Shown: in pieces, positions 23,144 to 33,663 of the stretch
How positions within the stretch are numbered: the stretch's first letter is position 1
Layout: each line of letters starts with the position of its first letter
Assembly (NCBI GenBank): GCA_001931905.2
Contig: MSJI02000552.1
Location: 110,106 to 174,105, forward strand
From: Cladosporium sp. IMV 00045
Lineage: Eukaryota; Ascomycota; Dothideomycetes; Cladosporiales; Cladosporiaceae
DNA length: 64,000 nucleotides
Direction: 5' to 3'
The notes under the pieces: generated by a model
The model's database searches: none
What the model was told of the DNA's origin: nothing
The model's input: the letters and a program-made list of their open reading frames with translations, nothing else
Program-made: the position numbers and the translations under genes

Positions 23144-24145
23144 ATGGCTCCTCGGATACGTCTCCAACCGAAGCAAATGCGCCTCACCACCATCAAAACA
23201 CCTCAATACGTCTGCTGGCAATGCAGACATGCCTCCACCGCGACCGCCAGCGCGACCACTCCCGCACCGCCCATAGATCAGATGACACGCGCGCCACCAC
23301 CGATCGCACGCTTTCCTGCGACCCAACCGCCCTCCCACAAGCCTCCTGAGTTCCGCAAATCCCAGCTGCACCGCCAGTATCAATCCGTCCTGCGCTCCTC
23401 GCCGCTTATGCTGCTCTTCCAACACAACAATATCAAGGCCACCGAATGGTCCGGTATTCGACGCGAGCTGGCCCATGCCTTCCAGAAAGTTGACGAGGAG
23501 TTGGCGCGCAACGGAGAAGAAACATTTGTCGGCTCCAGCTCCAAGCTGCAGATCGTGCAAACAGGCATCTTCGCCTCCGCCTTGAAGATTGTGGAATTCT
23601 GGGACCCCAAGTCTCTCGAGGACAAGCCCGTCAACCCCAAGCACGACCACACCCTGACCCACGGTCTGTCGAAGAACGCATACTACTCAGCAAAGAACAC
23701 CCAGCTGCAGCACGGTCTGGAGCCTCTTCTCTCCGGTCCCATGGCCATCCTCACGCTCCCCAGCGTCAGCCCTGCGCACGTCAAGGCCGCCATGTCCATT
23801 CTGTCACCTTCGAAGGCAATGCCCGCACCCAAGAGGAAGACGAGACCCACCTACCACGATCCGCCTGTGCAGAGCGGTCTGCAGAAATTGATGTTCCTCG
23901 GCGCCAGAGTGGAGGGCAAGGTGTTTGACGCTGACGGCGCCAGGTGGGTCGGCAGCATCGAGGGCGGCATGACTGGTCTCCGCGCCCAGCTTGTTGGCAT
24001 GCTGCAAGGCATTGGCGCCAACCTTACCAACACTCTGGAGTCTGCTGGTAAGAGCTTGTACCTTACTGTTGAGGGAAGGAGAGGTATGCTCGAGGATGAG
24101 CAGAAGGAGGGTCAGAGCGAGGAGGTTAAGAGCGAGGGACAGTAA
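23144..24145 (+). CDS. MRPL11: Mitochondrial large-subunit ribosomal protein uL10m
   Basis: An intronless gene of 333 residues starting MAPRIRLQPKQMRL. The first 60 or so residues are basic and Ser/Thr/Ala-rich without acidic residues at the start ('YVCWQCRHASTATAS'), a typical mitochondrial targeting sequence. The body has the L10 fold order: 'YQSVLRSSPLMLLFQHNNIKA', 'WSGIRRELAHAFQKVDEELA', 'LEPLLSGPMAILTLPSVSPA' and 'LQKLMFLGARVEGKVFDADG'. Then comes a long C-terminal helix region ending in a Glu/Lys tail. uL10m anchors the L7/L12 stalk of the mitoribosome. Bacterial L10 is about 165 residues; the extra length is the leader plus fungal extensions. Confidence 0.85.
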   Translation: MAPRIRLQPKQMRLTTIKTPQYVCWQCRHASTATASATTPAPPIDQMTRAPPPIARFPATQPPSHKPPEFRKSQLHRQYQSVLRSSPLMLLFQHNNIKATEWSGIRRELAHAFQKVDEELARNGEETFVGSSSKLQIVQTGIFASALKIVEFWDPKSLEDKPVNPKHDHTLTHGLSKNAYYSAKNTQLQHGLEPLLSGPMAILTLPSVSPAHVKAAMSILSPSKAMPAPKRKTRPTYHDPPVQSGLQKLMFLGARVEGKVFDADGARWVGSIEGGMTGLRAQLVGMLQGIGANLTNTLESAGKSLYLTVEGRRGMLEDEQKEGQSEEVKSEGQ

Positions 24146-25052
24146 AGGAGAGATGTCTCAGGAGAACAAAAGGACTGTAAAAATATTACCCATCTGTCAA
24201 GAATATATTTCGGTGCGAGATTTTCATCTACCTGCACATGTCGTTACTAAATTTCTTTTCTTTCCATTTCCTCATTTGCTTACGCAAACTACTACCATTG
24301 CTCGTGCCATTGGTTCCAGCTTCACTTACTGTAAATCCAGAGTTCCTGTCACCAGAGACGCTCCCGCAAATACTTCAATGATCTGATTACCTTCACAGAC
24401 TTGCGATTCGAGATCACAGCACTGCCTCAATCTGACACAGCACCACGTTCTATTACCGCGATCTACTTTCACAAGCTTCGAACTCACAAGATAGCGGCCA
24501 CGTTCTGGGACCTTGTGAGACGGTGTATAAGTTGAAGCTCAATTTTGATCTTGTACACCTACCTTGCCAACACATACAAAGTTTGATTACCATCACCCCT
24601 TTGCACTTTTTGCTGGGGTGCACCACTCTCTGGACGAAGATATCTGCAAATCCTACACAGCTTGACAACCACCTCCCCATCCCGAGTATTAGATTCAACA
24701 ACTGGGTGATCTGTCACCGGACGACCCTCTTTGGCAGTGACAGCCTGGTGGGCCAAGTGAACTGAGCTTGACGCCTGGTCGTTCGTCGAATAGTTACGAC
24801 ACACAAACTCGATACCGCGTCACTTCGAACACATCCTCACCCACACCAATCGCCAGAAGTCTCACAGCTCTCGACGCCTGTGAGATCTCATAGTCCAACC
24901 TTGACGGCAGTGTCAGCAGCAAATAACGAAGAATAACGAAAAATACCGACTGTCGGGGCGACACTTGCATTGGACCCAATCTTATCCCGATTACGAGCAT
25001 CCATACCGAGGTCGACCCTGCTGCAAACGACTTGGACCTGTCTCTCGCCAAA
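24146..25052. other. Intergenic, about 900 bp
   Basis: Holds the 3' flank of uL10m and the upstream region of the first BTB-like gene. Open frames are short and unsupported. Nothing else is recognised. Confidence 0.5.
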
Positions 25053-25849
25053 ATGGCACGCACAGTAAAGATTGAGTATGTTCGCCCATTGAAAGGTGAA
25101 GGCCAATTGCTGACACAAATCGAATCAGTCCGACCGACAAGATCGTCCACGTCCTTGGGGCGGGCGCGGAGAATGCCTCTGCGCACGTCCATAGGCACCT
25201 CTTATTTGCTCGCTCGTACACGCATATTTGGTATAGAGCGGAAGCCCCTATGGATAGCCGTTTGCGGGAAATGGTGAAGAAGGCCGACGCAGACCCTGAA
25301 CCCAATCATTTGACAATCACCTTACCTGATCTGGACGCCCGCGCTCTGCAGATTTATGCCGCCTCCTTGTACGGCCAATCTATGATCTGGGACGATATTG
25401 ACGAACGAGACATCGAAGAGGAATACTGCAGCCTCATAAAGATTCATGCGTGCTGCAATTTTGTAGGTGATATCCATGGCGCTGACGAGAGCATCGATGC
25501 AATTCGACGTCTCATCAGAGAAAAAGGTTCCCAGTTGGAGAGCCCCGTTGGCGTTGCCTTGGAAGAGGGATACGATGAAGGCTTCGCAGTATTTGATCTG
25601 ATCATCGACTTCATTGTGTACGGCAATGGTTTCGTGATCTTTGACTGGCTGTACGAATATGGACCAGCGGGGACACTCGAGCATGAGTATCCCGATTTTT
25701 TCAAACGTCTTTGCAAGGAATTCGTAACAAATGTGACCAAAATGCGAGGCAGCAATTTGAACGATATTACGACTGTGGATGATTTGTATGTCTGCTGCAG
25801 ATATCACAGCCATTTCATGCACGGCGAGCCGTGCTACATGGATGGCTAA
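25053..25849 (+). CDS. BTB/POZ-like protein A, with C-terminal C-x-Y-H-x-H-x6-C motif
   Basis: Exons 25053-25075 and 25129-25849, 247 residues. The 23-base first exon encodes MARTVKI and is joined by a 53 bp phase-2 intron (GTATGT...CAG). The BTB core follows: 'DKIVHVLGAG', 'AHVHRHLLFARSYTHIWY' (the usual 'H-K-x-x-L-x-x-x-S' helix), 'ITLPDLDARALQIYAASLYG', then 'LIKIHACCNFVGDIHGADES' and 'DAIRRLI'. The C-terminal half contains 'FFKRLCKEFV' and ends CRYHSHFMHGEPCYMDG. BTB domains dimerise or bind cullin-3; many fungal BTB-only proteins have no assigned role. It is followed by two further genes of the same build on the same strand, so this is a local duplication. Confidence 0.75.
25796..25834 (+). 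other. C-x-Y-H-x-H-x6-C motif, BTB-like protein A
   Basis: Encodes CRYHSHFMHGEPC. Two cysteines and two histidines at fixed spacing are a plausible metal site. The same spacing recurs in the next two genes. Confidence 0.7.
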
Positions 25850-26781
25850 TCCTGCCGGATGTGATCATGATTTCTCACAGCTCGATTTCGCGACAGACAC
25901 CACAGATGCGATTGCCGACGTCAAGTTCATTATTCTCGGCCTATCAACAATGCTCGGCAACAAAGAGCGCTATGACTAGAGTGGGTGGTTCATCTTGCCT
26001 GCCTCGCTTTACAGCCTAACTTTATCATGAGTCCACTTCTCTTGTTGGATTCACTTCATCACACGACGCGTACCGTTTCGGCTCGCTCAGGCGACAACAG
26101 CCTGCTTCGATGCATGGAATTGCTGCTATGGTCAAGCATCTGGCGAGACTTCAGCGACGGGCGGTTGGTAGGGCTTAGACGGTGTCGAGTTCTTGGGGAT
26201 TTCATTGGTGGCAGACAGGGCTACGATTCTGTTCATGCCTGTTTGTAGTAGGTTGTGTTTGTTTGACTGATTTGCGATTTCTGTCACGGGAAAACTTTTG
26301 ACGATGTGCGGGTCGCGAAGGTAACAGCGTCAGAGAGTGCGCAGAAAGTGCCTTGCAGGTAGCCAGGTTCGCAAGGTCCATACTGACGTTATAAGTGTCT
26401 GTCTCAAATGAGCCGGCCTCCATCAAAAGGTCTCAAGTTTCACTGGTTGCTTTTTGCAACGATTCGACGTGTGGATCCTTGCCCATGAGGCGTAGAATTC
26501 ACGTGCTTTGCAGACTTCACTTACACATTTCGTGACTGTCACATGACCATGCGCAGTGAGCCATGAGCTACTTCAGTTACCTTGCTTTTCTCATCTGTCA
26601 GATATGTCTTGCATGCATCTTCTCACTCGCTCATCAATTAGTATCATTTTGGTGTGCTTTCTCGCCATCACATCGTCGCGACCACTCGATCTGCATTTCT
26701 CGTAAGGCTTCGCAGCAACATCAACCTCTCACAAAAAGAGCGATCGCTTCTCGGGCGTCTGTTCCTCGTCCGTGGCCGCAT
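25850..26781. other. Intergenic between BTB-like genes A and B
   Basis: 932 bp with no recognisable gene and no obvious third BTB relic in either strand by eye. It includes the 3' flank of gene A and the promoter of gene B. Confidence 0.5.
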
Positions 26782-27514
26782 ATGATGGCGCGGCCGGTCG
26801 AGATAAAGTATGCATATCTCCTGATTTCATATGCGCGGCTACTGACATGTTCCATTCAGTGTCGAAGATGAGATGATCAAGATCTTCGATGATGATGAGA
26901 AGGGCCCACCTATCTTCATTCATAAGACCTTACTATTTAACTACTTGGACAATCCGATCGGGTTGGATTGGATGACTATCCGCAACACCAGCCAGAAGCA
27001 ACTCTGCCTCCCACTCAGTCGCCGCGAGTGCGTACTTCTTGCGCGCATTCTCTATGGACAAAGTCTGTGGCAGCCGGACGAAGATACGACTCCAGACGAC
27101 GATCTACAAAGCTTCGATAGTCTCTACATGATATTTGAAGGGCGACTGCATTCTCATGCCGGTATGAATGCAAGCCTAGACGCAATCAGAGCGATCTTGT
27201 GTCGGAAAGACAAGATACCAGAGAATCCACTGGGATGTTTATTCGGCAATGAATTACCAGACTCCGTCGGGACTTGGCCTATGATCAAAGACCTGCTCAT
27301 CTACAGCGACTGCGCTACAGATGGCAGGAGTCTGAGCTGGATTGAGGAATACCTGCTAGGTACTAGAAGCGAAGTGGCAAGTCGAATGTGCTATGAGTTT
27401 CTCAAAGAAGCCAGAACAGCAAGTCCTGGTGACCTTAAGGACCCGATGCAGCGCTGCGCGTATCACAAACATCGCGATGGTTGCAAGCTCTGCTGCGAGG
27501 CGATCAGCACGTGA
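26782..27514 (+). CDS. BTB/POZ-like protein B, with C-terminal C-x-Y-H-x-H-x6-C motif
   Basis: Exons 26782-26807 and 26860-27514, 226 residues (a second ATG three bases on, at 26785, is equally likely). As in gene A, a tiny first exon (MMARPVEI) is joined by a phase-2 intron, here 52 bp (GTATGC...CAG). The core reads 'DEMIKIFDDDEKGPPIFIHK', 'TLLFNYLDNP', 'LCLPLSRRECVLLARILYGQ', 'LYMIFEGRLHSHAGMNASLD' and 'AIRAILCRK', which lines up with gene A. The end is CAYHKHRDGCKLC followed by CEAIST. Sequence identity to A looks low outside the BTB landmarks, so the duplication is old. No enzyme motif, signal peptide or membrane span. Role unknown. Confidence 0.72.
27455..27493 (+). other. C-x-Y-H-x-H-x6-C motif, BTB-like protein B
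   Basis: Encodes CAYHKHRDGCKLC, the same spacing as in gene A, with an additional cysteine in the gap and one directly after it. Confidence 0.7.
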
Positions 27515-28150
27515 TATGGTGCAAGTCGAGGTAAGAGCTTTGGTTTCACCAAATGATACACGACGGACTTGCTGACATCACTCAATAGACCATGCAGTCC
27601 GCGAACAATTGCGTGTTGTCATGCTCACCGTCGGAGGCTGACAACAGAAGCGATCGATCCGAATTGTACGTGGAACACCCGAGAGCAGGCAAAGATGTTC
27701 CTCTTGAGGGATAAGGATTCCAGGCCTCCCAATCGGTGGATGTTGCATTGAGGTCGAAGCATCTCAAGTTTGCAAGGTGACGAGAGTCTTCTAATTTCTT
27801 TCTTTCTCTCTGTGCTGCGTGTTTGCTTCATTCTTCTTTATCATTGAGGGGCCAAGGACTGCAGGTGCATGGCTGACGACTCACCTGGATTGGAGTCGAA
27901 GTAACAGTGATTCGGAAGCAATGGGAGTCTTCTGGTGTTTTCTTTAATTTCTGAATTCGATCGTGCTTCTCTCTCTTCTTTTCAGCAACGTCCAGAAGTT
28001 TCAGTGCCCGCAAAGCTATCCAGATCCACCCTGGTGAAGCCTCGAAGTATCCAGATTCTCCTTACTTCCCCGGTAGATAATAAAAGACCGCAATGTGCAG
28101 TCTTGGTTTTGCCCCTTTTGATGATACTTCGTGATATTCAGGCATTAATA
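27515..28150. other. Intergenic between BTB-like genes B and C
   Basis: 636 bp. The frame of gene C stays open back to an ATG at 27935, but that stretch reads like untranslated sequence. A GTAAGA...TAG pair at 27530-27590 could be a 3'-untranslated intron of gene B. Confidence 0.4.
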
Positions 28151-29272
28151 ATGCTGTCCGACAACATGGACATGCACCATCGGCGAGACAGTCTGCTTGA
28201 GTCGGATGACCTACATGAAATACCACTCACACCTATGGTGGCAGCGAAGCACAATGCTGAGGAAACGATACCGCGCAAATTTGAAAACGGATGCGAGCGA
28301 AACAACGACCCGAGTATGAGATATGTCACAGTCCTGAACGATCTGGACATCCAGAGATCAAATCAAACCAACAAACCAGACATCCATCCCACACCACCAA
28401 CCACAACCCCCTACGAACCCCAAATAACCATCCTCTGCAACCACTCCACCCACCCCATCACCCTCTCCAAACACCTCCTAACATCTAACTCCCGCCTCTT
28501 CTCCACCCTCAGCCATGATGCCAATACCTTCAAAACAACCGACACGCTGCAGCTCAACATCGACCACGACGCCTTCGCCGTCTTCGCGCGCTGGCTGCGC
28601 GGCGGCCCAATCCACGTCCCTGGAGGCGACGAGAACGGCTTCGCCACTGACCTCTACATGCTCATGCGAGCGCACGCGGCGGGCGAGGCGCTTGGAGCGG
28701 GGACTTTTGCAGACATGGTTGTCGATGAGATTATCGCAGAATTGACTGATGGCGAGGGCGAGGATCGTGGCAGTCTCTCGTCATTACGATCACCGGCTAG
28801 GGATTCGAGAGCGAAAGCGCGCGATCTGGAAATCCTCCTGCAAGCTGCTGCGGCGATTTGGCCGCCTGCTTCGCTTGGACGGGACTTGCTCGTGGACTGG
28901 TACGTGCATTCGCCGGCGTGTAATCTGCATAATTTGTCTGCGGAGGCTGTTGTGGAGATTGGAGACCTGGATTTTGCGGCGCGGTGTATGGTGCTGGGGA
29001 AGGAGAGGCAGATGGCGCATGAGTTGGGTGGGGCTGGTGTTGTTGATGCGCCGTATCTGATCGATCCGTGCCGGTATCATGAGCATAGGCGGCGAGGGCT
29101 GCCTTGTTACAGGCGCAGTCGGGACAGTGTGTTTAGTAAGCTGGAATACGTTGTTAGGTGCGGGATGGGAGATTGTGAGGATTTCGAGGATGGTGAAGTT
29201 CAGATGGACAGGGCTATGTTGTGGGAGTATGAGGCTTGCGTTGATGAGAGCATGATGTTTTTTTCCAAATGA
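28151..29272 (+). CDS. BTB/POZ-like protein C, with internal C-x-Y-H-x-H-x6-C motif
   Basis: A single exon. I take the ATG at 28151 (373 residues); the frame is open back to 27935, adding 72 residues of no domain character. The BTB landmarks are 'PQITILCNHSTHPITLSKHL', 'LTSNSRLFSTL', 'LQLNIDHDAFAVFARWLRGG', 'DLYMLMRAHAAGEALGAGTF' and 'ADMVVDEIIAEL', in the same order as in genes A and B. The CRYHEHRRRGLPC motif comes near the end and is followed by a 54-residue tail rich in acidic residues and methionine that A and B lack. The N-terminus (about 80 residues, Asn/Thr/Pro-rich) is also extra. The gene has no tiny first exon. Its stop is about 140 bp from the CLF1 3' end, so the two converge. Confidence 0.72.
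   Translation: MLSDNMDMHHRRDSLLESDDLHEIPLTPMVAAKHNAEETIPRKFENGCERNNDPSMRYVTVLNDLDIQRSNQTNKPDIHPTPPTTTPYEPQITILCNHSTHPITLSKHLLTSNSRLFSTLSHDANTFKTTDTLQLNIDHDAFAVFARWLRGGPIHVPGGDENGFATDLYMLMRAHAAGEALGAGTFADMVVDEIIAELTDGEGEDRGSLSSLRSPARDSRAKARDLEILLQAAAAIWPPASLGRDLLVDWYVHSPACNLHNLSAEAVVEIGDLDFAARCMVLGKERQMAHELGGAGVVDAPYLIDPCRYHEHRRRGLPCYRRSRDSVFSKLEYVVRCGMGDCEDFEDGEVQMDRAMLWEYEACVDESMMFFSK
29069..29107 (+). other. C-x-Y-H-x-H-x6-C motif, BTB-like protein C
   Basis: Encodes CRYHEHRRRGLPC. It keeps the exact spacing and the G-x-P-C ending of gene A, even though it sits 54 residues before the stop. Confidence 0.7.
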
Positions 29273-29414
29273 TGACTCTTCATCTGATGGATACTAAAGT
29301 GCAATTTGGAGGATGTCAGTGTCCGGAACACTGGAAGAAACGATGTTGATTGGATTCCCTTTAGAATTAGTGTCACTTGTTTTACAAAGATACCTCGCCG
29401 CCATGAAAACGGCA

Positions 29415-31448
29415 TCATGATGCAGCAGATCCTTCTTGCTCCTGCTGGCGCTTCCATGCCTGAGCTTGAGCCATAAGCTTGGACATCGCCGCGGCTCCAG
29501 TATTGTCGGCAGGGAAGACATAATCCATGTACTCTTCGAAAGAGTCGTCGTCCAATCTTCTTCTCTTCTTGACTCTCTTCGGCATCTGCTTGGCGATTGC
29601 CTCCTTGTCGGCATCGCTACCATGCGCATCCTCAAAGCTCTTCCAGGCGTTGAGAAGCGCCACACGTTCGCTGGTGAGATCCTTCGACTTGTAAAGCTTG
29701 TGTGCTCGTTGGAAAACGGCTCTTGCACGTGCCTTCGCCGCATCAGAGATAGGGACCTCTTCATCCTCCCCAACTTCAGCGTCATTATCGGGGACGTTGA
29801 TCTCAAAGTGTGCGTAAGATGTCCAGACTTTGACGTGGTCGGTCTTCTCCAACAAACGCTCGTACAGTGCACGAGTACGCTCGTACTCTGCCTCCTCTTC
29901 TTCAAAGTCAATGTACGCTTTCCAGAGAAGCTCTGGCATATCGAGCTGCGGTTGCACCACAGCAAGTTCGAAGATTGCACGCACACGCTCGTAGTCTTCA
30001 AGACCCCGCTCAAGCTCTGCAAACTTGATCCACGCAGTGCAGTTGCCGCTGTCCCACTCGATCCACTTTTCGTACAGGGTGCGGCAGCGGGTGAACTCGA
30101 AAAGCTTCAGTTCCATGTCGATGTACGCACGGAACAATTTGTTCTTGGGGCACATGCCGATCGCCATGCCCATGGTTTTGCGCGCTTTGTCGAGCTGTCC
30201 TTGTCGCAGTTCGAATTGGGCTTTGAGTATCCAGATCTTTCCAAAGGTGAACTTCTTGTGTGGCACCAGTTTTATGCATTCCTGGTAGATCTGACCTGCT
30301 CTGTCCATGTCCTGGTTGGTGAGTTCTTCGTACAGAGCATAGAAGACCCAGAGATAAATGTAGCGTCGCCAGTGTCTCTTCTCTTGTGAAGGTGGCATTT
30401 GGGCAATGGCGCGTTCGTAGACGTCCCGAACGCGATCGGGGTTGGCTGAGACCTCTTCGAGTCTCGCATAGTCGAACCAAGCGTCGTAGTTCTTGGGGTT
30501 CTCCTTCACTTGCTCTTCGTACATGACGCGGCGTTTGCTGAGCACCACATCTTCTACTCCGTCTTGATCGCCATACTGCTTCTCGAATTGCGTGTACTGC
30601 TTGTGTAATACAGCACTCCTGCTGCGCGGCATGCGATCCAAGGCGTACTTGTAGATCGCGCGAGCACGCTCGTATTCCTTCAGCTTAGCCTCAAACCGAG
30701 CATAGGCGATGAACAGCTTCTCGTCCATAAAGTCGTCTCCCAGAGTCTCGATGGCCATACCGAAGACATCTCTTACTAGGTCTGAAGTGCCATTCTCTTC
30801 TTCAAACCTCGCCCATTTGATCCAATTCTTCGCTTCGGGGTGTACGATTGTGAATCGCTCAAAGATGTTCCTCGCGCGATCAAACTCGCCGTAACGTTTC
30901 TCCAATTTGATGTAGGCTGACCACGCCGCCTCGTCCGGCTCCCAACTCATCCAGCGCTCGAACACTTGTCGCACATTCGGGATCTGGCCCAGCATTTCCT
31001 CCATGTAGACATATTTATACCAGAGCTTGTCCAGACGAGGCTGAATCGTGACGGCGCGGTCGAGAACATTGCGTGCATGGTTGATGTTCCGCTCCTTCAT
31101 CTCGGAGTCGACATATCGCATCCAGAGCTGCACGTTCGTGGGATCCACGTCCAGCGCGCGCTCAAAGACGGAGCGCGCACGGCGGTACTCCTTCTGCTCC
31201 AGTTCCCAGACGGCATAGCGCATCCAGTTGCCCGTGTTGAGGCGATTGCGGCGGACATAGTCTTCGAAGTTCTTTCGCATGCGACCCTGGTATTCGTGGA
31301 GCTCTTCGAGGTCGGCGAAGCGCTGAGTAGGTTTTTCGACTTCGGGTTCCTGGCGGTCGACGGCTTCACGCAGAAGTTGCTCAGCGCTGATTTGTTGCGG
31401 CGCGGCGGCCTTGTTCTTGACCCTCGGAGGGCCGCGCGAGGACTCCAT
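29415..31448 (-). CDS. CLF1: Pre-mRNA-splicing factor CLF1 (crooked neck / Syf3), HAT repeats
   Basis: An intronless gene of 677 residues. The frame is open to an ATG at 31580, but the family starts at [20 protein letters not shown], i.e. 31448. The protein is a chain of HAT (half-a-TPR) repeats: '[20 protein letters not shown]', '[20 protein letters not shown]', '[20 protein letters not shown]', '[20 protein letters not shown]', then '[12 protein letters not shown]'. The tail has '[20 protein letters not shown]', as in other CLF1 proteins. CLF1 is a scaffold of the Prp19-associated (NineTeen) complex and acts as the tri-snRNP joins the spliceosome. It is divergent from PRP31, 287 bp away. 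Confidence 0.95.
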   Translation of the reverse strand: MESSRGPPRVKNKAAAPQQISAEQLLREAVDRQEPEVEKPTQRFADLEELHEYQGRMRKNFEDYVRRNRLNTGNWMRYAVWELEQKEYRRARSVFERALDVDPTNVQLWMRYVDSEMKERNINHARNVLDRAVTIQPRLDKLWYKYVYMEEMLGQIPNVRQVFERWMSWEPDEAAWSAYIKLEKRYGEFDRARNIFERFTIVHPEAKNWIKWARFEEENGTSDLVRDVFGMAIETLGDDFMDEKLFIAYARFEAKLKEYERARAIYKYALDRMPRSRSAVLHKQYTQFEKQYGDQDGVEDVVLSKRRVMYEEQVKENPKNYDAWFDYARLEEVSANPDRVRDVYERAIAQMPPSQEKRHWRRYIYLWVFYALYEELTNQDMDRAGQIYQECIKLVPHKKFTFGKIWILKAQFELRQGQLDKARKTMGMAIGMCPKNKLFRAYIDMELKLFEFTRCRTLYEKWIEWDSGNCTAWIKFAELERGLEDYERVRAIFELAVVQPQLDMPELLWKAYIDFEEEEAEYERTRALYERLLEKTDHVKVWTSYAHFEINVPDNDAEVGEDEEVPISDAAKARARAVFQRAHKLYKSKDLTSERVALLNAWKSFEDAHGSDADKEAIAKQMPKRVKKRRRLDDDSFEEYMDYVFPADNTGAAAMSKLMAQAQAWKRQQEQEGSAAS

Positions 31449-31735
31449 GGTGGCAGAGTGTGGTTGTAGTTTGTTCAGGCGGATGGCCTCTGATGTTTGC
31501 GATGGTGAAGTCGAGTTGAGCGGCATGTGAATGCGCGGAAAGAAGCCGCCAAGCGCTTCAAGCTGCAGAGCAGACATCATACTTCGCGATCGCTATCTTT
31601 CTGCAACAACAACAAATCAACTTACAACCTTGGACGCTTTCCTCCTTTTGCTCTAGGACACGAACTACCTATCTCACAATATCGACTAAACATTTTCTGG
31701 AACACGCGCGCAACGCGCTGCACTGATCAAAAGGT
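31449..31735. promoter_or_regulatory. Shared divergent promoter of CLF1 and PRP31
   Basis: 287 bp separate the start codons of two spliceosome genes on opposite strands, so both promoters and leaders must fit here. No TATA box is evident. Confidence 0.6.
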
Positions 31736-33663
31736 ATGACGACTGTTGCGGAGGATCTTTTGAACGACTTTGAGAGCGGCGACGAGAACGAGGAGGATCA
31801 GCAGAATGGTGAGCTTTTCGCCGACCATGGGTATTCGGAGGAAGACGGCGCGTTGAAGGTATCGGGAGCGCCCAACGGTGGTCACATGGAACTCGAAGGC
31901 GATGAGGAGCGGCAAGATGAAGACGATCCAAATGTTGCTGCGCCGTCGCACTTGAAAATGGAGGACGCGGAGGACGAAGAAGAGGCAAAAGCGCGCATCG
32001 AGAAGATGCAGCTCGCCAATGTCGCCGATGTGCGCAGTGTTGCAGGCTTGATGAAGCAACTTGAGCCTGTCATTGAGGTAAGCACTCTCCCTTTGTGCCG
32101 CAAGACGAAGATATCCGTCGTTTACATGATTTGAATATAGCCCTAACGTGTTCGCCTTACCTGCAGAAAATCGAGCACTTCAAGACCCTACCGCCAGAGA
32201 AACAGACAACCAACATCGGCAGTATCGAGGACAATCCTGAGTACAAGCTTTTGACCCAGTCAAATACGCTTTCGACAAGCATCGACAGCGAGATCATTCT
32301 CGTTCACAAGTTTATTCGCGACCACTACTCTGTGCGCTTCCCAGAGTTGGAAACACTTATTCAAAACCCTCTGGATTATGCAAAAGCTGTCGCAATCATC
32401 GGAAATGGACCTATGGACAAGATCAAGGAGCTCTCGGAGAGCAAAGACAACGTGGTCGGGCAAACTCTTAGGCAGGTCCTTGACGGACCTTCCGTGATGG
32501 TTGTCACAGTTGAAGCTACGAACACGCGCGGCGAGCCTCTCTCAGAGAACGAGCTCATAACGGTCAAGCGTGCTTGCGAGATGGTTCTCAAATTGGACAA
32601 GGCGAAGAAGCTTCTTACCGACTACGTGCGATCACGGATGAACATCTTTGCGCCCAATCTCACCACGCTTATCGGGTCTCTCACCGCTGCGCAGTTGCTC
32701 AACTATGCGGGAGGTGTTACCGGTCTAGCAAAGACACCAGCCTGTAATCTCGCCCCACTCGGAAGCAAGAAGAACACTTCAGCAATCGGTCTGGCTACAA
32801 ACACCGGTGTTCGCCACCAAGGTTTCCTTTACAACAACGAAATCATTCGCGCTGTACCTTCAGACCTCAAGACGCAAGCAATGCGCATTCTCAGCGCCAA
32901 GGTTGTGCTCGCAGCACGTATTGATCAAGCACACGAAGCACCAAACGGCGAGCAGGGCCTGGCATTCTACGATCAAGTCGAGAAGCGTATCAACAAGCTA
33001 TCCGAGGCGCCTCCCAATGCAGGTGTGCGTGCTCTGCCTGCGCCAGATGAGAAGCCAGCTCGTAAACGTGGTGGACGTCGCGCGAGAAAGGCCAAGGAAG
33101 CAACCGCCATGACTGACTTGCGCAAGGCGCAAAACCGCATGGCCTTTGGCAAGGAAGAAGCCGAAGTCGGCTACGGAGCAGGAGACAGCACAAAGGGCCT
33201 GGGTATGATCGGCGCACAAGACGATGGCCGTATCCGCTCGATGCAAGTCGACGACAAGACACGTGCAAAGCTTAGCAAGAAGAACCCTGGCTGGGGTGGT
33301 GCAACACCGGCCAGCAGTGGCACGGCGACTTCTCTACGCGGCTTCGGTGGCGGCCTCAGCAACTCCACCACGTTGAAGAACGCCGGCTTGAGAACTGCCG
33401 GTGTTGGCTCGGGAACAAGGACACAAGTAGGCAACTCTGGCGGTACTGCCAGTACGATCGCTTTCACTCCTGTGCAGGGTCTGGAACTTGTTGATCCGAA
33501 GGTCAGAGAAGAGATGAACAGGAAGAGAAAAGCCGACGAAGATCGGTGGTTCAAGGGCGGCACTTTCACTCAAATCGGCGGAAGTGGCACACCTGGGAAG
33601 ACAGATGCCCAGGGTTTCAAGGTGCCCGCTCTGCCCGCGAAGAAGCAGAAGAAAGATGGCTGA
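31736..33663 (+). CDS. PRP31: U4/U6 snRNP protein PRP31 (Nop domain)
   Basis: Exons 31736-32077 and 32167-33663, 612 residues; the 89 bp intron (GTAAGC...CAG) is phase 0. Exon 1 is acidic (MTTVAEDLLNDFESGDENEE). Exon 2 holds the coiled coil and Nop domain: 'SIDSEIILVHKFIRDHYSVR', 'FPELETLIQNPLDYAKAVAI', 'GSLTAAQLLNYAGGVTGLAK' and 'TPACNLAPLGSKKNTSAIGL', the last two being the RNA/15.5K-binding region of the Nop fold. The C-terminal Prp31 domain carries 'KPARKRGGRRARKAKEATAM' and 'TDLRKAQNRMAFGKEEAEVG'. PRP31 binds U4 or U4atac snRNA with Snu13 and bridges U4/U6 to U5. Length is slightly above yeast (494), as in other filamentous fungi. Confidence 0.95.

Noticed and set aside
29436..30389. Plus-strand open frame of 317 codons
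   Set aside because: Antisense to the HAT repeats of CLF1. No independent domain.
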